DNA of 64,000 nucleotides from Apoda limacodes (taxonomy: Eukaryota > Arthropoda > Insecta > Lepidoptera > Limacodidae), in assembly GCA_946406115.1 (NCBI GenBank), contig OX291544.1:22275521-22339520 (forward strand), given 5' to 3'. Positions within the stretch are counted from its first letter, which is position 1. Each line of letters begins with the position of its first letter. The translations under genes were made by a program, and so were the position numbers. Shown here one piece after another: positions 23,468 to 35,604 of the stretch. The notes beneath the pieces were generated by a model. It was given only the letters and a program-made list of their open reading frames with translations. It ran no database searches and was not told the origin of the DNA.

Positions 23468-23545
23468 CGGCTCAGACCTAACCTTCTGACAAAATACACA
23501 TGGTCCTGAAACTTCAAACTGCTGAAGTTTGTACTGAACTTTACC
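23468..23545 (+). pseudogene. Relic of cadherin array exon B downstream of the gene
   Basis: The stretch TACACATGGTCCTGAAACTT followed by CAAACTGCTGAAGTTT aligns with TACATAGTCCTGGAACTT / CAAGCCGCTGACGTT of array exon B, and the flanks (CTCAGACCTAACC, TGTACTGAACTT) continue the match. Small deletions break the frame. It lies about 200 bp beyond the cadherin stop codon and cannot be an exon of that gene as it stands. Confidence 0.6.
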
Positions 23546-23549
23546 TCGT

Positions 23550-25395
23550 TTCGGGTATAATTATCTGGTAAGATAATTCATTTCTCGTCTGAAATATAAC
23601 AGGTAACTATGTTAAACAGCAATATAAGTCATTATCATATCGAGACCAGATTAATTTTACCTACTTGTACTGTACTCCATGTTATTCACTCAGCTCAGGT
23701 CTTAATAACGTTTTGGGTTTATTTATTTATAGATTTGTCTGAATTTCTCACAAATTTTATCTATGTATACAGATTGGGCAAGAGCGAGTTTTTAAAACCT
23801 ATCCTGCATTATTTTTTACGCATTCAACATGAAAATTTGTAAAAAATAGTATCACTTTATAATTCGTAAAAGATGCTCTTTTATAATTGCTTTGAGTATG
23901 ACTTTATATAGAATCAAATACTCTTAATCGTTTTTTACATGGACTTTCCGTTTATTTCAAGCAAATTAATAAATTTACCTAATATAATAAAAAAAAATTA
24001 ATCAATAAATAATATATACCCAATTTTTGTTCATATCATTTTTATACGAAAGGTGTGCAAATGAAATCCTTATCAAAACTCAAAACAATTTAAGTAGATT
24101 TCTAAGGACCTTATTGAATCGTTAAAATTAAACTTTACAATAATGGACTTTTCAGTCAGAAAAGATAAAATATTAATAACAATACATTTACTATGAGGCG
24201 CCTAAAACAAGCTTTACTCTGTAAAAAAAATTATAAGGCTGTTAAAAAACGGATAAAGTTCTAACTTTAAACACAGAATAAAGTATCTTAGCGCGTCGTG
24301 CTGTATTTTATATTACTGACTCCTAAGAGGAAATATCCCGCTCTTCCTCGTCTCCTGTTTCCTCCCGGTATAATACTTAGATAACCATTAAAACTATGTC
24401 TATTTTTTTTAATATGCCTTTCCTATAAATAACTAGGGCCCTGCAGAAGTCCACAAAATCGTCTCTTTTTTATTACACCTTTAGTTGTGCGATGTACAAA
24501 TATGTAAACTATTTTTTAAGAAAACAAAACACTCATAGATATTTTAAATAACCTACTTTTTAGGCATAGTCATTTCAATTAAAGTTGGTTAAGATTTGAA
24601 AAAGAAATGTGCGGAATACGATACCCCGATTTTGATCATTGTGACTAGGTAAAATCAGTCCGAGATACAGTTTTCCCTATCAAACATTGGTATCTTGGCC
24701 GGGGTCCTATCGTGTCAGCAAATGTTTTTCGAATACATAACCCTATATTCGCATGATTGAGATATTTTTCTTAACAAATAAAGAAAATATATTTTTTAAT
24801 ATGGACAAAAGGTATCTCGTGCTTGCGATTAACTTATGAATTATGATAATTACGTACATAATCCAGAATTATTTACAAATTTGTTACTATTATGAATAAA
24901 ACATTATGATATTTAAAATATTTAAAAGCGATTATAAAATTTTAGTCACAATAAGAATATGATGTCATAATTGATTCTGATTATACCTGATATATTGCAC
25001 GCTTTTGTTTTGATGACTCTATCCACAAGTTAGCTCGTAAATAATATACAAGGACCCAAGCCACCTTCTAAACTAGTCATTAGTATTCAATTTTCTTGAT
25101 TTATCGTATTAATCATTTTTCAATGTCAACATTGAATCGATTTTTTTACATTAAACGTGACTGGATTTGCTTTTATTAATTTTACGGCCTGCAAAGTTCT
25201 TTTAAATCTACAAGACAGATTTAACATTATTGAGAGTAATTTAGCTGGTTCCAAAAAATCTGCTTTTACATAGTGGGACAATATATTTAAGTAAGCCAGA
25301 AATTGGACTTCCACACGTCCGATCGTCTGGATATTTGATATACAACGTTATTAGGTAATATAAGACTCAAATTAGATGACAACCTTGACCTCAAC
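23550..25395. other. Intergenic, nothing recognised
   Basis: AT-rich sequence with only short chance ORFs. I see no gene, RNA or clear transposon in it. Confidence 0.5.
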
Positions 25396-25400
25396 TGCAA

Positions 25401-25512
25401 CTAGAGAGCTTATTGAGAACTGTCTCCTCACGGGCCCTAAGACCTACTTGCATACTTTTTTCTCTCGAATTCCAAAGTCTAGCGTACTGCAGACTGTTCC
25501 CAATTAGCTCCT
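25401..25512. mobile_element. Palindromic MITE-like element, copy 1 (CTTATTGGGA family)
   Basis: Ends are an imperfect inverted pair: AGAGAGCTTATTGAGAAC on the left and GTTCCCAATTAGCTCCT on the right. The interior contains CTTGCATACTTTTTTCTCTC and CGAATTCCAAAGTCT, shared with the copies at 53120 and 55948. Confidence 0.6.
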
Positions 25513-25539
25513 TAGACAGTACGCATATTATAGATTTAC

Positions 25540-25905
25540 AAGTGCAAGGCTACCCCATATAGAGTACGGGTGCACCCGGATACCAGCTTGGCCCTCTTAA
25601 CTTGGTTCACGACAAGCTAAAAGTCAACGATCCCAAATTCACAAACCGCATCGAACTCTCAAGTCTGAGGAGAGAGTTTGCCTCCGTGTGTGTTTTTTAC
25701 CGCTTGTATAACGGGATGTCTTCTAAAAAAATAATCGAAATAATATCCACAGATAATTTCACTTACAATGCTGTTTCAGAGGATCACTCTCTCGAACGTG
25801 AAACGAGCTCCCTGCCAAGATTTTGTCTAAGGACAATATAGGGTTTTTTAAAGAATGAAGTAATTTCATTTTAAAGAGTCGGTAACGCGCGTCTTATGCT
25901 CCTGG
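25540..25905 (+). pseudogene. CR1/jockey-like reverse transcriptase C-terminal fragment
   Basis: Translates to VNDPKFTNRIELSSLRREFA, CVFYRLYNGMSSKKI and further residues, matching the C-terminal part of the better preserved minus-strand copy at 39893-40677 (VDDPKL, SLRRYFASLCVFYRLYNGM). Before it, GGGTGCACCCGGATACCAGC matches the GAPGYQ segment of that copy. Truncated at both ends and frame-broken, so inactive. Confidence 0.75.
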
Positions 25906-26289
25906 GTGTTAAACCATATACCTCCACATATATATATATTGTCGGTGCCTTAATTTTTATCAGTTGCAATACATGTTGTGTAAATCATTTTGATGTTTAA
26001 ATTTTTGTAAGAACATGATTTATTATAGGCGTTTTCTGTCCTTTAGTCATTGTTTTTGTGTGTTTCTCCATTGCATACATGTGTGTTTTATTCTACTAAA
26101 ATATTTGTTATATTCTAATACTAAACAGTGGCAATATTTGTGTTTCATCTCACTTTATATTATAACTAAGTACCGACTTTAAATACCGAGCTAGGGAAGT
26201 ACTTCTTTTCTTATATAAACTATAAAGGAATTTTAAGTTCAAAAATATAAATACGTCTAGTAATACTAAATACGTCTGGCTGGAAAAAA

Positions 26290-26917
26290 CATTTAAAAAA
26301 TCAAATTCGGCGAAAAGCCGTTCGAACAATTAACTTACGGGTATTGACGCTCTTACACTAACCTATACGGAATAAACCCTGACAAAAAAAGCCGTGTGGA
26401 ATAAAGAGGCCGCCTAACTATAGTTTTTCGACCGTGCCGAGGTCGATCGGGGGGATGATACGTTGTGGATTGCACAATTAATCGATTCGGGTGATTTTGT
26501 GTACGCTCGAAAAAGCGGACTGCCAGGTCTTTGAAATATTAGGGAATTGTGGGGAGTTAGAAGTCTCTGTGTAGGTGCATTGCTCTAAAAAGCGGTTTTG
26601 GAGGGTCTGAAGTTTGTGGAGATTGCGCTTGGATAACGCAAAAACTACGCTAGCATAAGCTAATATGGAGCGGATGCAAGTTGTGTCAAGATTCAGCTTA
26701 TTTCTAAGCGACATCTTACTGTACTTGCCTAACATGGGATAAAGACGACCGAGGACAAAAGTGGCTCGGTCTCTTACTATTTTGGTGTGATCGTGGAAGG
26801 TCAAACGCCTATCCATGGTCAAACCGAGATATTTGGTCTTATTTTGCCAGGGAATGGCACGACCGAAGAGAGAGAGGGGAGATGGCCGCGCAGGGTGGCC
26901 TATGGTAAAGAGGACGC
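26290..26917 (-). pseudogene. Jockey-type non-LTR reverse transcriptase C-terminal fragment
   Basis: Minus-strand frame reads VLFTIGHPARP, IPWQNKTKYLGLTMDRRLTF, ATFVLGRLYPMLGKYSKMS, NKLNLDTTCIRSILAYASVV. This is the familiar post-catalytic region of jockey ORF2 (KYLGVTLDRR, GRLYPLLxxxS, LYKTxIRPxMTYAS). The reading frame is open for about 130 codons but cut on the upstream side at 26918 by an inverted-repeat element. No catalytic motifs remain. Confidence 0.75.
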
Positions 26918-27417
26918 TTATCATATAACTGAACAGATAATGATATGAAGCTTGGCTGGTACGCTCCTTTTTAGCATACAATAAAATACTATTTATATCC
27001 ATTTGCTTACCTAGTCCTAAGCTTATATTCGTTTCAAATACGTTACGTACGTTATAATATACGTTTCAAAATAACATCAAAGGAATATAATTACGCGTTG
27101 ATCTTGGGGTAACGTGAAAAAGTAACTAGGTGACGTAAAGGTTTCTTGTATTATGTATGTAAAATATGTGTTAAATATAGGTACAAACACACCATACAGA
27201 ATAAACCTTGTATATGTAGCAGGCAAATCGTATAATTCGTCGTTTTATCTGCCTAGGTAGATCGTTAAGTATGGAAACGAAAGAAACAGAAATCGCACTG
27301 TATAAGTTATGTATGTTAGGTTCAGTTTCTCTTTTGTAAACGTAGATGCAGAGCGAGCGAAGCGAGTGGAGCGTACCAGCCAAGCTTCATATCATTATCT
27401 GTTCAGTTATATGATAA
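26918..27417. mobile_element. Foldback-type element with 50-bp inverted repeats
   Basis: TTATCATATAACTGAACAGA at 26918 continues as a 50-bp arm to 26967, and its reverse complement occupies 27368-27417. A second inverted pair (GCAGGCAAATCGTATAATTC near 27219 and its complement near 27480) overlaps the right side, so the structure is nested or composite. It abuts the jockey fragment. No coding capacity. Confidence 0.55.
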
Positions 27418-27940
27418 TTTCTATTCCATACTTTACGATCTGCCTAGGCATATAATAAAACGGCGAATTATACGATTTGCCTGCGACATATACATTGGTA
27501 TTTGGCAATCAACAATCCATACATTACTTGGCTGTTAGCACATGAATATAATCATTATAGGTGCATTGTAAATTTTTATCGCTACCTATATTTTTAAATG
27601 AATCAATTATGCGTTGTGCACTTAATAAAATATATGTTAAATATAGGGAGAAACACATCATATAGAATAACGTTGTAAATACATTGGCATTTATTTATAT
27701 ATTTAAATGATACATTAAAGTTTTACGATAAATATTAGAAAAATGTGATTATGGCCTTCACCGTCGCTTCAACTATCAATGTGCCAAATTTCAGCTGTAT
27801 GCTCCATTGCAACGTGAACAAAAAAACAAACAAAATTACTTTCTCGTTTATTATATTAAATAAGGATTTTAATGATCATATATTTGCAAAAGTTTGCGTG
27901 ACGTACGTAGTTTACGGATGAACCGTTATCAAAAATGTTA

Positions 27941-28778
27941 CAGCGTGCTTCATACAAATTTCTTACTAACATGTACATTGACATTTAGAGTTTTATTTAC
28001 AGACAGAAACGCTGGAAAATTTTGTGGACTTGAGATCGCAAGCCAAATATCTATGTAGTTTTCTAAAGTTTTAAAAAGGTTTTTATTAAGACTGCGGTAT
28101 AGGCTAGACCGTGAAAATACGCTGTATTTGTGCAAATTTTGTGGCTAAACTATAGCATCTAAAGGATTGAAAAAAAAATATATATGTGATAAAACTTACT
28201 TTTGTCTAGTGCATTAGCTTACTGAATAATTTTCATTTATTGTATTTAAAAAATCTGGAAGTGACCATTGTTTCAACACTTGTGCAAATTTTTAAAGCGT
28301 GTTTTGCTTTTGCTTGTAATGAAAGTTGGTAAAATAATTAGAATAGCTGGCTATCTAGTGCATCAACTCTAAGTTGTAGCAAAAAGTCAAAAAATTTGAC
28401 TACAAAACGGTAATAACGGAAAATTAAGTTTCAAGGCGTTACTACGGTGTAAATTACTTAAGAAGTATAGAACATATATATCTCATAGTAATGTATAAGA
28501 CATTATCTAATGATTTATAGTGCATTGACATACACAACGTTAAAATTACAGAAATTAGCTTTCTGGCCTGTATCGCCCTCTTAACTTATAATCTTAATAT
28601 TTAAGACGAATCCTATAAAAAACTAGAATGCTGCATAACTTCAAAACTATACAATTTAATAGAAAACGGGTACAAACCTAGATATTTATTCCTAGAATAA
28701 GTCTTCTAAATTTTGTGGTGCTTGATAGTAATTATCGAAAATCAGGGGAACATTTGTTTGTATGAAGCACGGTGCGAG
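27941..28778 (+). mobile_element. TIR element with CAGCGTGCTTCATACAAA ends, long copy
   Basis: Left end CAGCGTGCTTCATACAAA; right end is the approximate reverse complement, TTTGTATGAAGCACGGTGCG, 838 bp apart. The subterminal sequences match the 320-bp copy at 48378-48697, and the interior matches, in reverse, the sequence at 55203-55688. There is no transposase ORF, so it would be non-autonomous. Confidence 0.65.
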
Positions 28779-28789
28779 GCACTGAGAAT

Positions 28790-30450
28790 CGTATATCATA
28801 AATATGACAACAGACATAGCCTAGCACGTATGTAAAAAAAGGAATATACTTAAAAATTAATAATAATATATATATGAAAAGCCAGATCTAAACAGTGCGC
28901 GCAGAATAACCTTAAAACCCGCCATGGGTATTTCCACAACTCGACGACATGATAATCATCTTTCTAAACATAAAATAACTGTTTACAGTGACCACACTTT
29001 GGTCATCATTGCAGAAGCTATCCGTGAAGATTATCTGGAAATTCGTGACGCATGAACCTACATACCGGCACATCATACGGGATTGTTGATATTGTGTTAT
29101 AATCCTGCACTTTTCGGTAATCGTAGCAATCATCGTCTGGTAAAGTCAGAAAATGATAAGAATAACTGCTTTACCCGTTCACAATCCCGTTATTCGCTTT
29201 GTAGGGTTCCTTATTTTTATTTTGGAAAAAATTGTACCACGGTTTTCAATTTTCCTTTTTTTTATTATTTCATCCTTTTTTGATTAGGTACGTTTTAACC
29301 GTCGTGGGTTTTCAAAATTTTTTTTTTATTTTGCATTTTGTTTCAGACTTCTAAAAGTTCATGTATGTATTATTTACATATCTATATAGTTTATTTCATA
29401 GTGATAATATATTTTATATACATAGTTATAACTATACTTTTCCCAGTACTGTCAACTCGATATCATGACGTAGAATGAAAAAGATAATTTGATATAATGT
29501 TCCAAACATTCAGCTGCAGCTCTTTAACAGTCGACAAAAATAAGAGAAGATAGAGATAATGGTATAGAAGACCACATTCAATTAAAGAAAGAAAATGTTT
29601 AATACCAATACGTTAAGTCTGTCTGTTACACATTCCCGCCTAAGCCAACGGCTTAACAGGCTTAATCGCACAAATACATGTGTGATTTATCTTGCACATA
29701 AGTTAGTAAAAAAATACAGTTCCTGAGTGACTGAAACTAACCGTGTTCCGAACTATCTTCAGAAATACTTACCTATCGATTTCTATCGAGTTTATTTTAT
29801 AAGAAGTAACTGATATATAAGGAGTTTCACCTCATGGCTAATGGACGGCCTTGTCATTATAAATCAAATGAGCCCATACTCGAAGGTTTTTCTAGTAACC
29901 ATTTGGGAGTTCCACTATATTCCTTTTAGCTCCATCATCTGACCCTTGCCACCATACGTAATAAAAAAGGCTCGTAAAAGACAATTTAACGAGCCCAAAC
30001 ACTAAGGGTTTGCTAGTAGCCATTAAAAAGTTCCAGTATCCATCTCTTGGCTTCCTCATAAGATCAGCTTAAAGTTGCCAAATTTCTAGTATTGATATGT
30101 AAACCATATATAACTGTAAAGGTACAAACTGACAGGACGATCCAACTCGGCAAAAACGAACAAAAACTCATTTTCACGAAGAAAAAATCTTACTTGCAGC
30201 GCCCCCTAGAAAGTAACCACCGTAACACCTATCTAAGAACCATCAATAATCGACCACGCTGTCCTAATACAACGCGACTACGTGACCATCCCATTTTTGT
30301 CGTACTACCACAAAATCAAACATACTATATGTGAAGGCGAAGATGACTTATACGTCTAGATACCGTGTCTGAGTGATTTAAGTCATAATGCAACAAATGT
30401 TATCTTAATTATTTAAAATTAGTTGAATATAGTAATTTTTAATAACCAAA
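28790..30450. other. Intergenic, nothing recognised
   Basis: AT-rich, with runs of T near 29270-29330 and scattered short ORFs. No supported feature. Confidence 0.45.
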
Positions 30451-30459
30451 GCACTTAAA

Positions 30460-31680
30460 GATTTAGACGTGTCCAACGGGCCAGGACCCGATGGCTTACC
30501 TGCTATCTTCTTAATATCGACAGCTAGCTCCTCATCTAAATCTCTTTACATACTGTTTAACAAGTGTTTAAAAAAAATACAAAAAAACATGGAAACATTA
30601 CATCTGTACATAAAAATGGTGATAAACATAATATCGAAAACCTTAACCCGATATCAATACTCTTCATTTTGTCAAAAGTTTTTGATAAATAAAATAAGTG
30701 TAAATAACATAATTTACCCTAGTCTACATAACGTAATAATACCAAAACAGCAGGGTTTTGTTAAGCGTCAATCCACTACTACTAATCTTATGATTTTCAC
30801 TAACTACATATTTGAGCACATGGATCGTCGCGTACAAATCGACGCTGTTAATGTAGATTTTCGAAATATTTTGATATACTGAATCATGAGTTACTTTTAA
30901 ACAAATAGCTTATAACGTAATTCGAGGCAACCTACTTAGATGCTTTTAATTTTACACAGCAAAAAGATCCCAATCAGTAGAAATAAATGGTTTTAAATCT
31001 AACACCATCGAGGATGTATCCTCAGGAGTTCCCCATGGATCTATACTAGGTCCTTTATTGTTTATATTGTACGTCAGCGACGTTAAATAATGTTTTCTTA
31101 ACTCATATTTTATCATGTACGCAGATGACTTTAAAATTTATAGATTTACTCAAAATCCTTCAGATACCAATTAACTGCAACAAGACTTGGACAGATTTTC
31201 TTATCATTGCCTTCGCAATAAACTTAAACACAACCTAACTCAGTATAACACTATTATTTTCTCCAAATACAAAAACATTATCAGACACCAAACAAAAAAA
31301 AATTACTAAATCTCGATTTGAAGTCTGGTAAACTCATAAAAGACCTAGGAATACTTTTGGACTTTTAATTACATCTAGATCAACACATAAGCACCATTAG
31401 GGATACAGCGTTTAGGATGTATGGTTTTGTTACGAGGTAATATAAGTCACATAAGTGACTTTAAACGTCTCTCAACGTTTTTATGTTTATATGAAATGTT
31501 AATTAGATCTTTATTGGAATACGCGATACCAGTCTGAAACCCAATCTTTCATAAATATACAGCTGCATTGGAAAAAGTACAACGATAATTCTTGTGTAGA
31601 ATTGATTTTAGGTTAAAAAGCAACTACTCATACGCACAACTACTGGAAAAATTTAACTTCTAAGTTTGGTTGAAAAAAGA
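30460..31680 (+). pseudogene. Jockey-like non-LTR reverse transcriptase, decayed ORF2
   Basis: Plus strand, in shifting frames: SNGPGPDGLPAIFL (RT start), PKQQGFVKRQSTTTNLMIF, VSSGVPHGSILGPLLFILYV, then MYADDFKIYR with the catalytic YADD at 31118-31129, and KDLGILLD further on. These are RT fingers and palm motifs in normal order, spread over about 1.2 kb with many stops and frameshifts. The RT active site is still readable but the gene is dead. Confidence 0.8.
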
Positions 31681-31739
31681 TGTTCTTATTTAATTTTTTT
31701 ATTATCTCTTCGCGGTTAAATGGCCACAGCAAAAGAAAA

Positions 31740-31800
31740 AAACCTGCCAAGTGCGAGTCGGACTCGCGCATCAAGGGGTCAGTACCTACTAAATAAAAAA
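31740..31800 (-). mobile_element. Fragment of the GGGTTCCGTACC repeat
   Basis: CCAAGTGCGAGTCGGACTCG then AGGGGTCAGTACC is the reverse complement of the right end of the 331-770 repeat. Only the terminal part remains. Confidence 0.55.
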
Positions 31801-31929
31801 ATTGTATTTCATAACTTTGACTATTCAAAAGTATTTGTAAAAACTTAATTTAAATAAAAAAAAGACTTTGGCTTTCACTTTATCGCCATTTACGTAATTT
31901 ACAAACACAAACAAAAACCAAAAGTGTCC

Positions 31930-32240
31930 CGCTAAGCGGCAACCTATCCAGCTGCTGACCAAGCCCGTCGTTGCTTAACTTTGAATATCGCTTCCAACAG
32001 ACAAATGTGTTACTGCCGTGGCCAGCGAGGTCACCGAATTTTAAGCCCTTTAGAGTATTTTCTTACATACCTCCAGTATGTAAAAATACGAAATCTACAA
32101 AGACACGTAGATATAATGCAATTAATGACTTGAAACGATCTTAGGAAAATATTCTTAATTGAATCAGTAATATTGCGAAGCTGAATGCAGACGTCGAATC
32201 CAACTATGTATTAAGAACAGTGGCCATCGTTTCAAACAAT
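31930..32240 (+). pseudogene. Possible Tc1/mariner-superfamily transposase remnant
   Basis: The frame at about 32010-32060 reads LPWPARSPNFKPF, close to the WPARSPDLNPIE motif ahead of the last catalytic residue in Tc1/IS630-type transposases. The following 180 bp give only weak resemblance to the usual C-terminus. Short, with stops. Confidence 0.45.
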
Positions 32241-32585
32241 TAGTCAGTAAAAGTTTGATAGGTAGATTACCTAATAAAAATAAAAAAGTAATTTGTTAAA
32301 AATCAACACTATCCTTAAGTTTCCCGTATGTCTTTACCTGCCAGAATTGGTACCTTATTAGCGACTCTATCGAATGATGTAATAATACAGTGTGTTTTTT
32401 TTTTTTCAAAATGAACTGGTTAGATTCAACTAGCTTGGAATATAAATATTTTAAAAATCCAATGATGCAGTTTTAGTTTTCATCGGGCATGAGACTTCTT
32501 TGAGTACTTTTAACTATTACTCATAGTTTATTCTGTATATGTAGATCAAAAAAAAGAAAAAATCTATAGAATATACTTATTGCAG

Positions 32586-32737
32586 AAAAGGTAAAAACGC
32601 TGTTAACAAGTAAAAAGTTTAAAACAACAGCTACTTTTAACAAAAATAAAGAAAAAACTATTTACGTTGAAGATATTCCTAACCGTGATTCCCCCACCTA
32701 TGAGTTTTTAAGTAATATAAACAACAGATGTTATTAA
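32586..32737 (+). pseudogene. Relic or orphan copy of the cadherin terminal exon
   Basis: After an acceptor-like TTATTGCAG, an open frame from GTA at 32591 to TAA at 32735-32737 encodes KKFKTTATFNKNKEKTIYVE followed by DIPNRDSP and YEF. It aligns with KKSVVTFNENVEKIIHVED, LDRASP and YE of the true terminal exon (22837-23269). AATAAA follows near 32780. No upstream exon of such a paralog was found, so I treat it as a relic, though a surviving exon of a second gene is possible. Confidence 0.65.
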
Positions 32738-32739
32738 TT

Positions 32740-33640
32740 GTGATAAAATAATTTTGCAATTAATATATAGATATGTTAATAAAATGTAAAGGTCTGCACA
32801 AATTGTGTAATCTTTATGTATAAAAAAATAATCTGGCTGTCTATCAATGCACAACCCAAACTACTCTAGAGACTTCAACATTTTGCACAGAGGTGCATGT
32901 TGTTATAACGTAGGCGGGCGATAAAACAGGACCTTGAAAAATTCATGTGCCAGAATAGGGGTTGGAAGTTTGTTTAGAAGCTAATAGCATAAAAATTGGT
33001 GACTGGTCTAATCTAGGATTGATGTCTTTTAAGTACTGTTTTCGGAAAATCACTCCCTTGAGGTCAAAATAGGTGATGAACATTTGTATGAGAACCAATT
33101 AAAAGTTTTTTTTTTAAATCAACGCGGTTAAATTCGCGCTACTAAGCTTGTAGTATATTTTTTGCGTATTGCGGTAACACTTAATTAAGAATCAATAAGT
33201 ATTCAATAATGAATTATAGAAATTAAATACGCATTGCGATATGTTAATTTCTATTATATTAATATTAGGGCCTCAGCAAACACGATACTTTTATTATCGG
33301 CAACTGCTGATGTTGTGACTTCAACGATGCTGCATTACGTTTTGGTGACTTGCTGCATTTATACGTGGAGTCATTTACTATGTGGTGGAGTTAAAATCAC
33401 TACTGTTTTGGGCTGAAAGAACTTTGAATTATACAATGTTTATGTATGCCGAAAAGAAACTATTTAAAGTAAAAATACAATACTATGTTAACCAACTAAC
33501 AAGTATACAAACTGTATTGAAACACTTAGTAATATAAAAGCTACTAAAAATAAAGTTGTGTGTATAACCATAGCGTAATAACTCCTAAATATTATGCTTT
33601 GGTATGATATGTCAAGAGTCTCATGCTCTACCGAATCAGA
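32740..33640. other. Intergenic, nothing recognised
   Basis: AT-rich sequence with short ORFs only; no motif I can support. Confidence 0.4.
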
Positions 33641-33644
33641 CCGA

Positions 33645-33765
33645 AGAAAGGTTCTCGAGTGGCGACCACGGATCGGAAGAAGTAGCATGGGCCTTCTCCT
33701 ACCAAGTGAACAGACGACCGATGGTCGCCGGTGGTTAAGGACTGCTGCACTATCTGAAGTCTGAA
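33645..33765 (+). pseudogene. RTE-type non-LTR ORF2, C-terminal scrap
   Basis: Reads LEWRPRIGRSSMGLLLPSEQ, corresponding to the WRPRxGRRSxGRPxxRWxDD segment at the C-terminus of RTE-clade proteins. Very short and immediately followed by an endonuclease fragment from the opposite end of the same kind of protein, so two different insertions meet here. Confidence 0.5.
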
Positions 33766-33789
33766 GACAGGGGGAGGACACGATATTAC

Positions 33790-34262
33790 TCGAATCTGGC
33801 AACTTGTGCTACTTCCGGCAGGGCGAACAACGGTCCCAAGGAGGTGTTAGGTTTATCGTCCACAAGTTCCTCATCAACAAAATTACGAACATAGTGAGTG
33901 TGTCGACAAAAGTAGCGTACCTTGTATTCAGAATCACCAATAGATATACTCTAAAGCTAAAGGTGATACAGGTTTTTGCACCGACTTCGGCACACCCAGA
34001 TGATGAAGCAAAAGTTACGTATAAGGATGTGCACTGGAAATTGCAAATAAGGAAATTCAGAGAAGAGCAACGAAACCGTAGAGAAAAAAAGACACTTTAT
34101 AATGAATAATTTCTTCAAAAGCCACCACATGAGAAATGTACCTGGATGAGCCCTGATGATTTGACCAAAAACGAGATATTTATGCTGACTTCTGATAGGC
34201 AAATATTTAGCGATGTCTCTGTGATCTACAGAGTGAAAACTGGCAGTGATTACCGCAAGGTT
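33790..34262 (+). pseudogene. RTE-type apurinic endonuclease domain, broken
   Basis: Plus strand: GGVRFIVHKFLINKITNIVS, VAYLVFRITNRYTLKLKVIQ with VFAPTSAH following, then after a deletion WMSPDDLTKNEIFMLTSDRQ and RVKTGSDYRKV. The last segment matches the SDHR active-site region of APE endonucleases (here SDYR). The central part of the domain is missing. It ends at a perfect 17-bp hairpin (34245-34285). Confidence 0.65.
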
Positions 34263-34590
34263 GTCCTTACCTTGCGGTAATCACTTACCTTAATATTAAC
34301 CTCGAATTTGAAAAAAGTCGCTTAATAAAGTCTAAGCTGCGTCCAACGACTACTTGAAGGCAGAGCATGAAATATTCTGTATTAATTACAGAACCTCAAA
34401 TCCTCATTTTCAGCTCGAACTTTAAAATAATTTTCAGTGCCTTGCAGGTTGCGAAAAGAAGTTTTACTGTTTATTTACATTTATATAAAAATAAATATCT
34501 TTATTGCTTCACATACTTAGCCTAGGGTACATGAGACAAATATTTAAACAAACAATAGGCAAGGAGTACCTATGTGGTATGTCATATGAC

Positions 34591-35604
34591 AATATATGTA
34601 ACAAATATTCTTCACTACTACTACTACATTCTTTTTACAATAAAAAACATTTAAAATAAATAGGTATTAAGTTGTAACAAAAGTGGGTAGGTACTAAATC
34701 ATTAGTGGCTAATGTTCAAGTTAGAGTTCTCCATCCGTCGCACTAATTGATAAATTGTGATACGACACGGGTGGCCCACGCTGACCTATTTAGCAGGTAA
34801 AGCACTGAGCCGATCAGCTAGCTTAACTTATTAACACAGTATTTGCATGGTGAATAGATGCTATCTATTATAATTGGGTTCTTACATATGAAATTGATGC
34901 TTTATATGGCAAAAGGAAAACTATTTTTTTTTATTTAATCAATCAAAGTAGGTACCGTTGTGATCTATGCACTTTTGCCATTTTATAGGGATTGATTCCT
35001 TTGCTGAAAAAAATGCGGGGGCGCGAATCAACAAAATCTTTGAAGGTGTTTTGGACTGCCTCATCTGAATTGATTTTTTTTCCAATTAGGAATTGTCAAT
35101 ATATGTAACAAATATTCTTCACTACTTCTACTACATTCTTTTTACAATAAAAAACATTTAAAATAAATAGGTATTAAGTTGTAACAAAAGTGGGTAGGTA
35201 CTAAATCATTAGTGGCTAATGTTCAAGTTAGAGTTCTCCATCCGTCGCACTAATTGATAAATTGTGATACGACACGGGTGGCCCACGCTGACCTATTTAG
35301 CAGGTAAAGCACTGAGCCGATCAGCTAGCTTAACTTATTAACACAGTATTTGCATGGTGAATAGATGCTATCTATTATAATTGGGTTCTTACATATGAAA
35401 TTGATGCTTTATATGGAAAAATCAAAACTATTTTTTTTTTATTTAATCAATCAAAGTAGGTACCGTTGTGATCTATGCACTTTTGCCATTTTATAGGGAT
35501 TGATTCCTTTGCTGAAAAAAATGCGGGGGCGCGAATCAACAAAATTTTTGAAGGTGTTTTGGACTGCCTCATCTGAATTGAATTTTTTTCCAATTAGGAA
35601 TTGT
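34591..35604. repeat. 507-bp direct tandem duplication
   Basis: 34591-35097 and 35098-35604 are nearly identical. Each copy contains about 320 bp of flanking sequence and about 180 bp of the 3' end of the mariner that follows. The second copy continues into the rest of the mariner, the first does not, so the duplication arose after the insertion. Confidence 0.85.
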
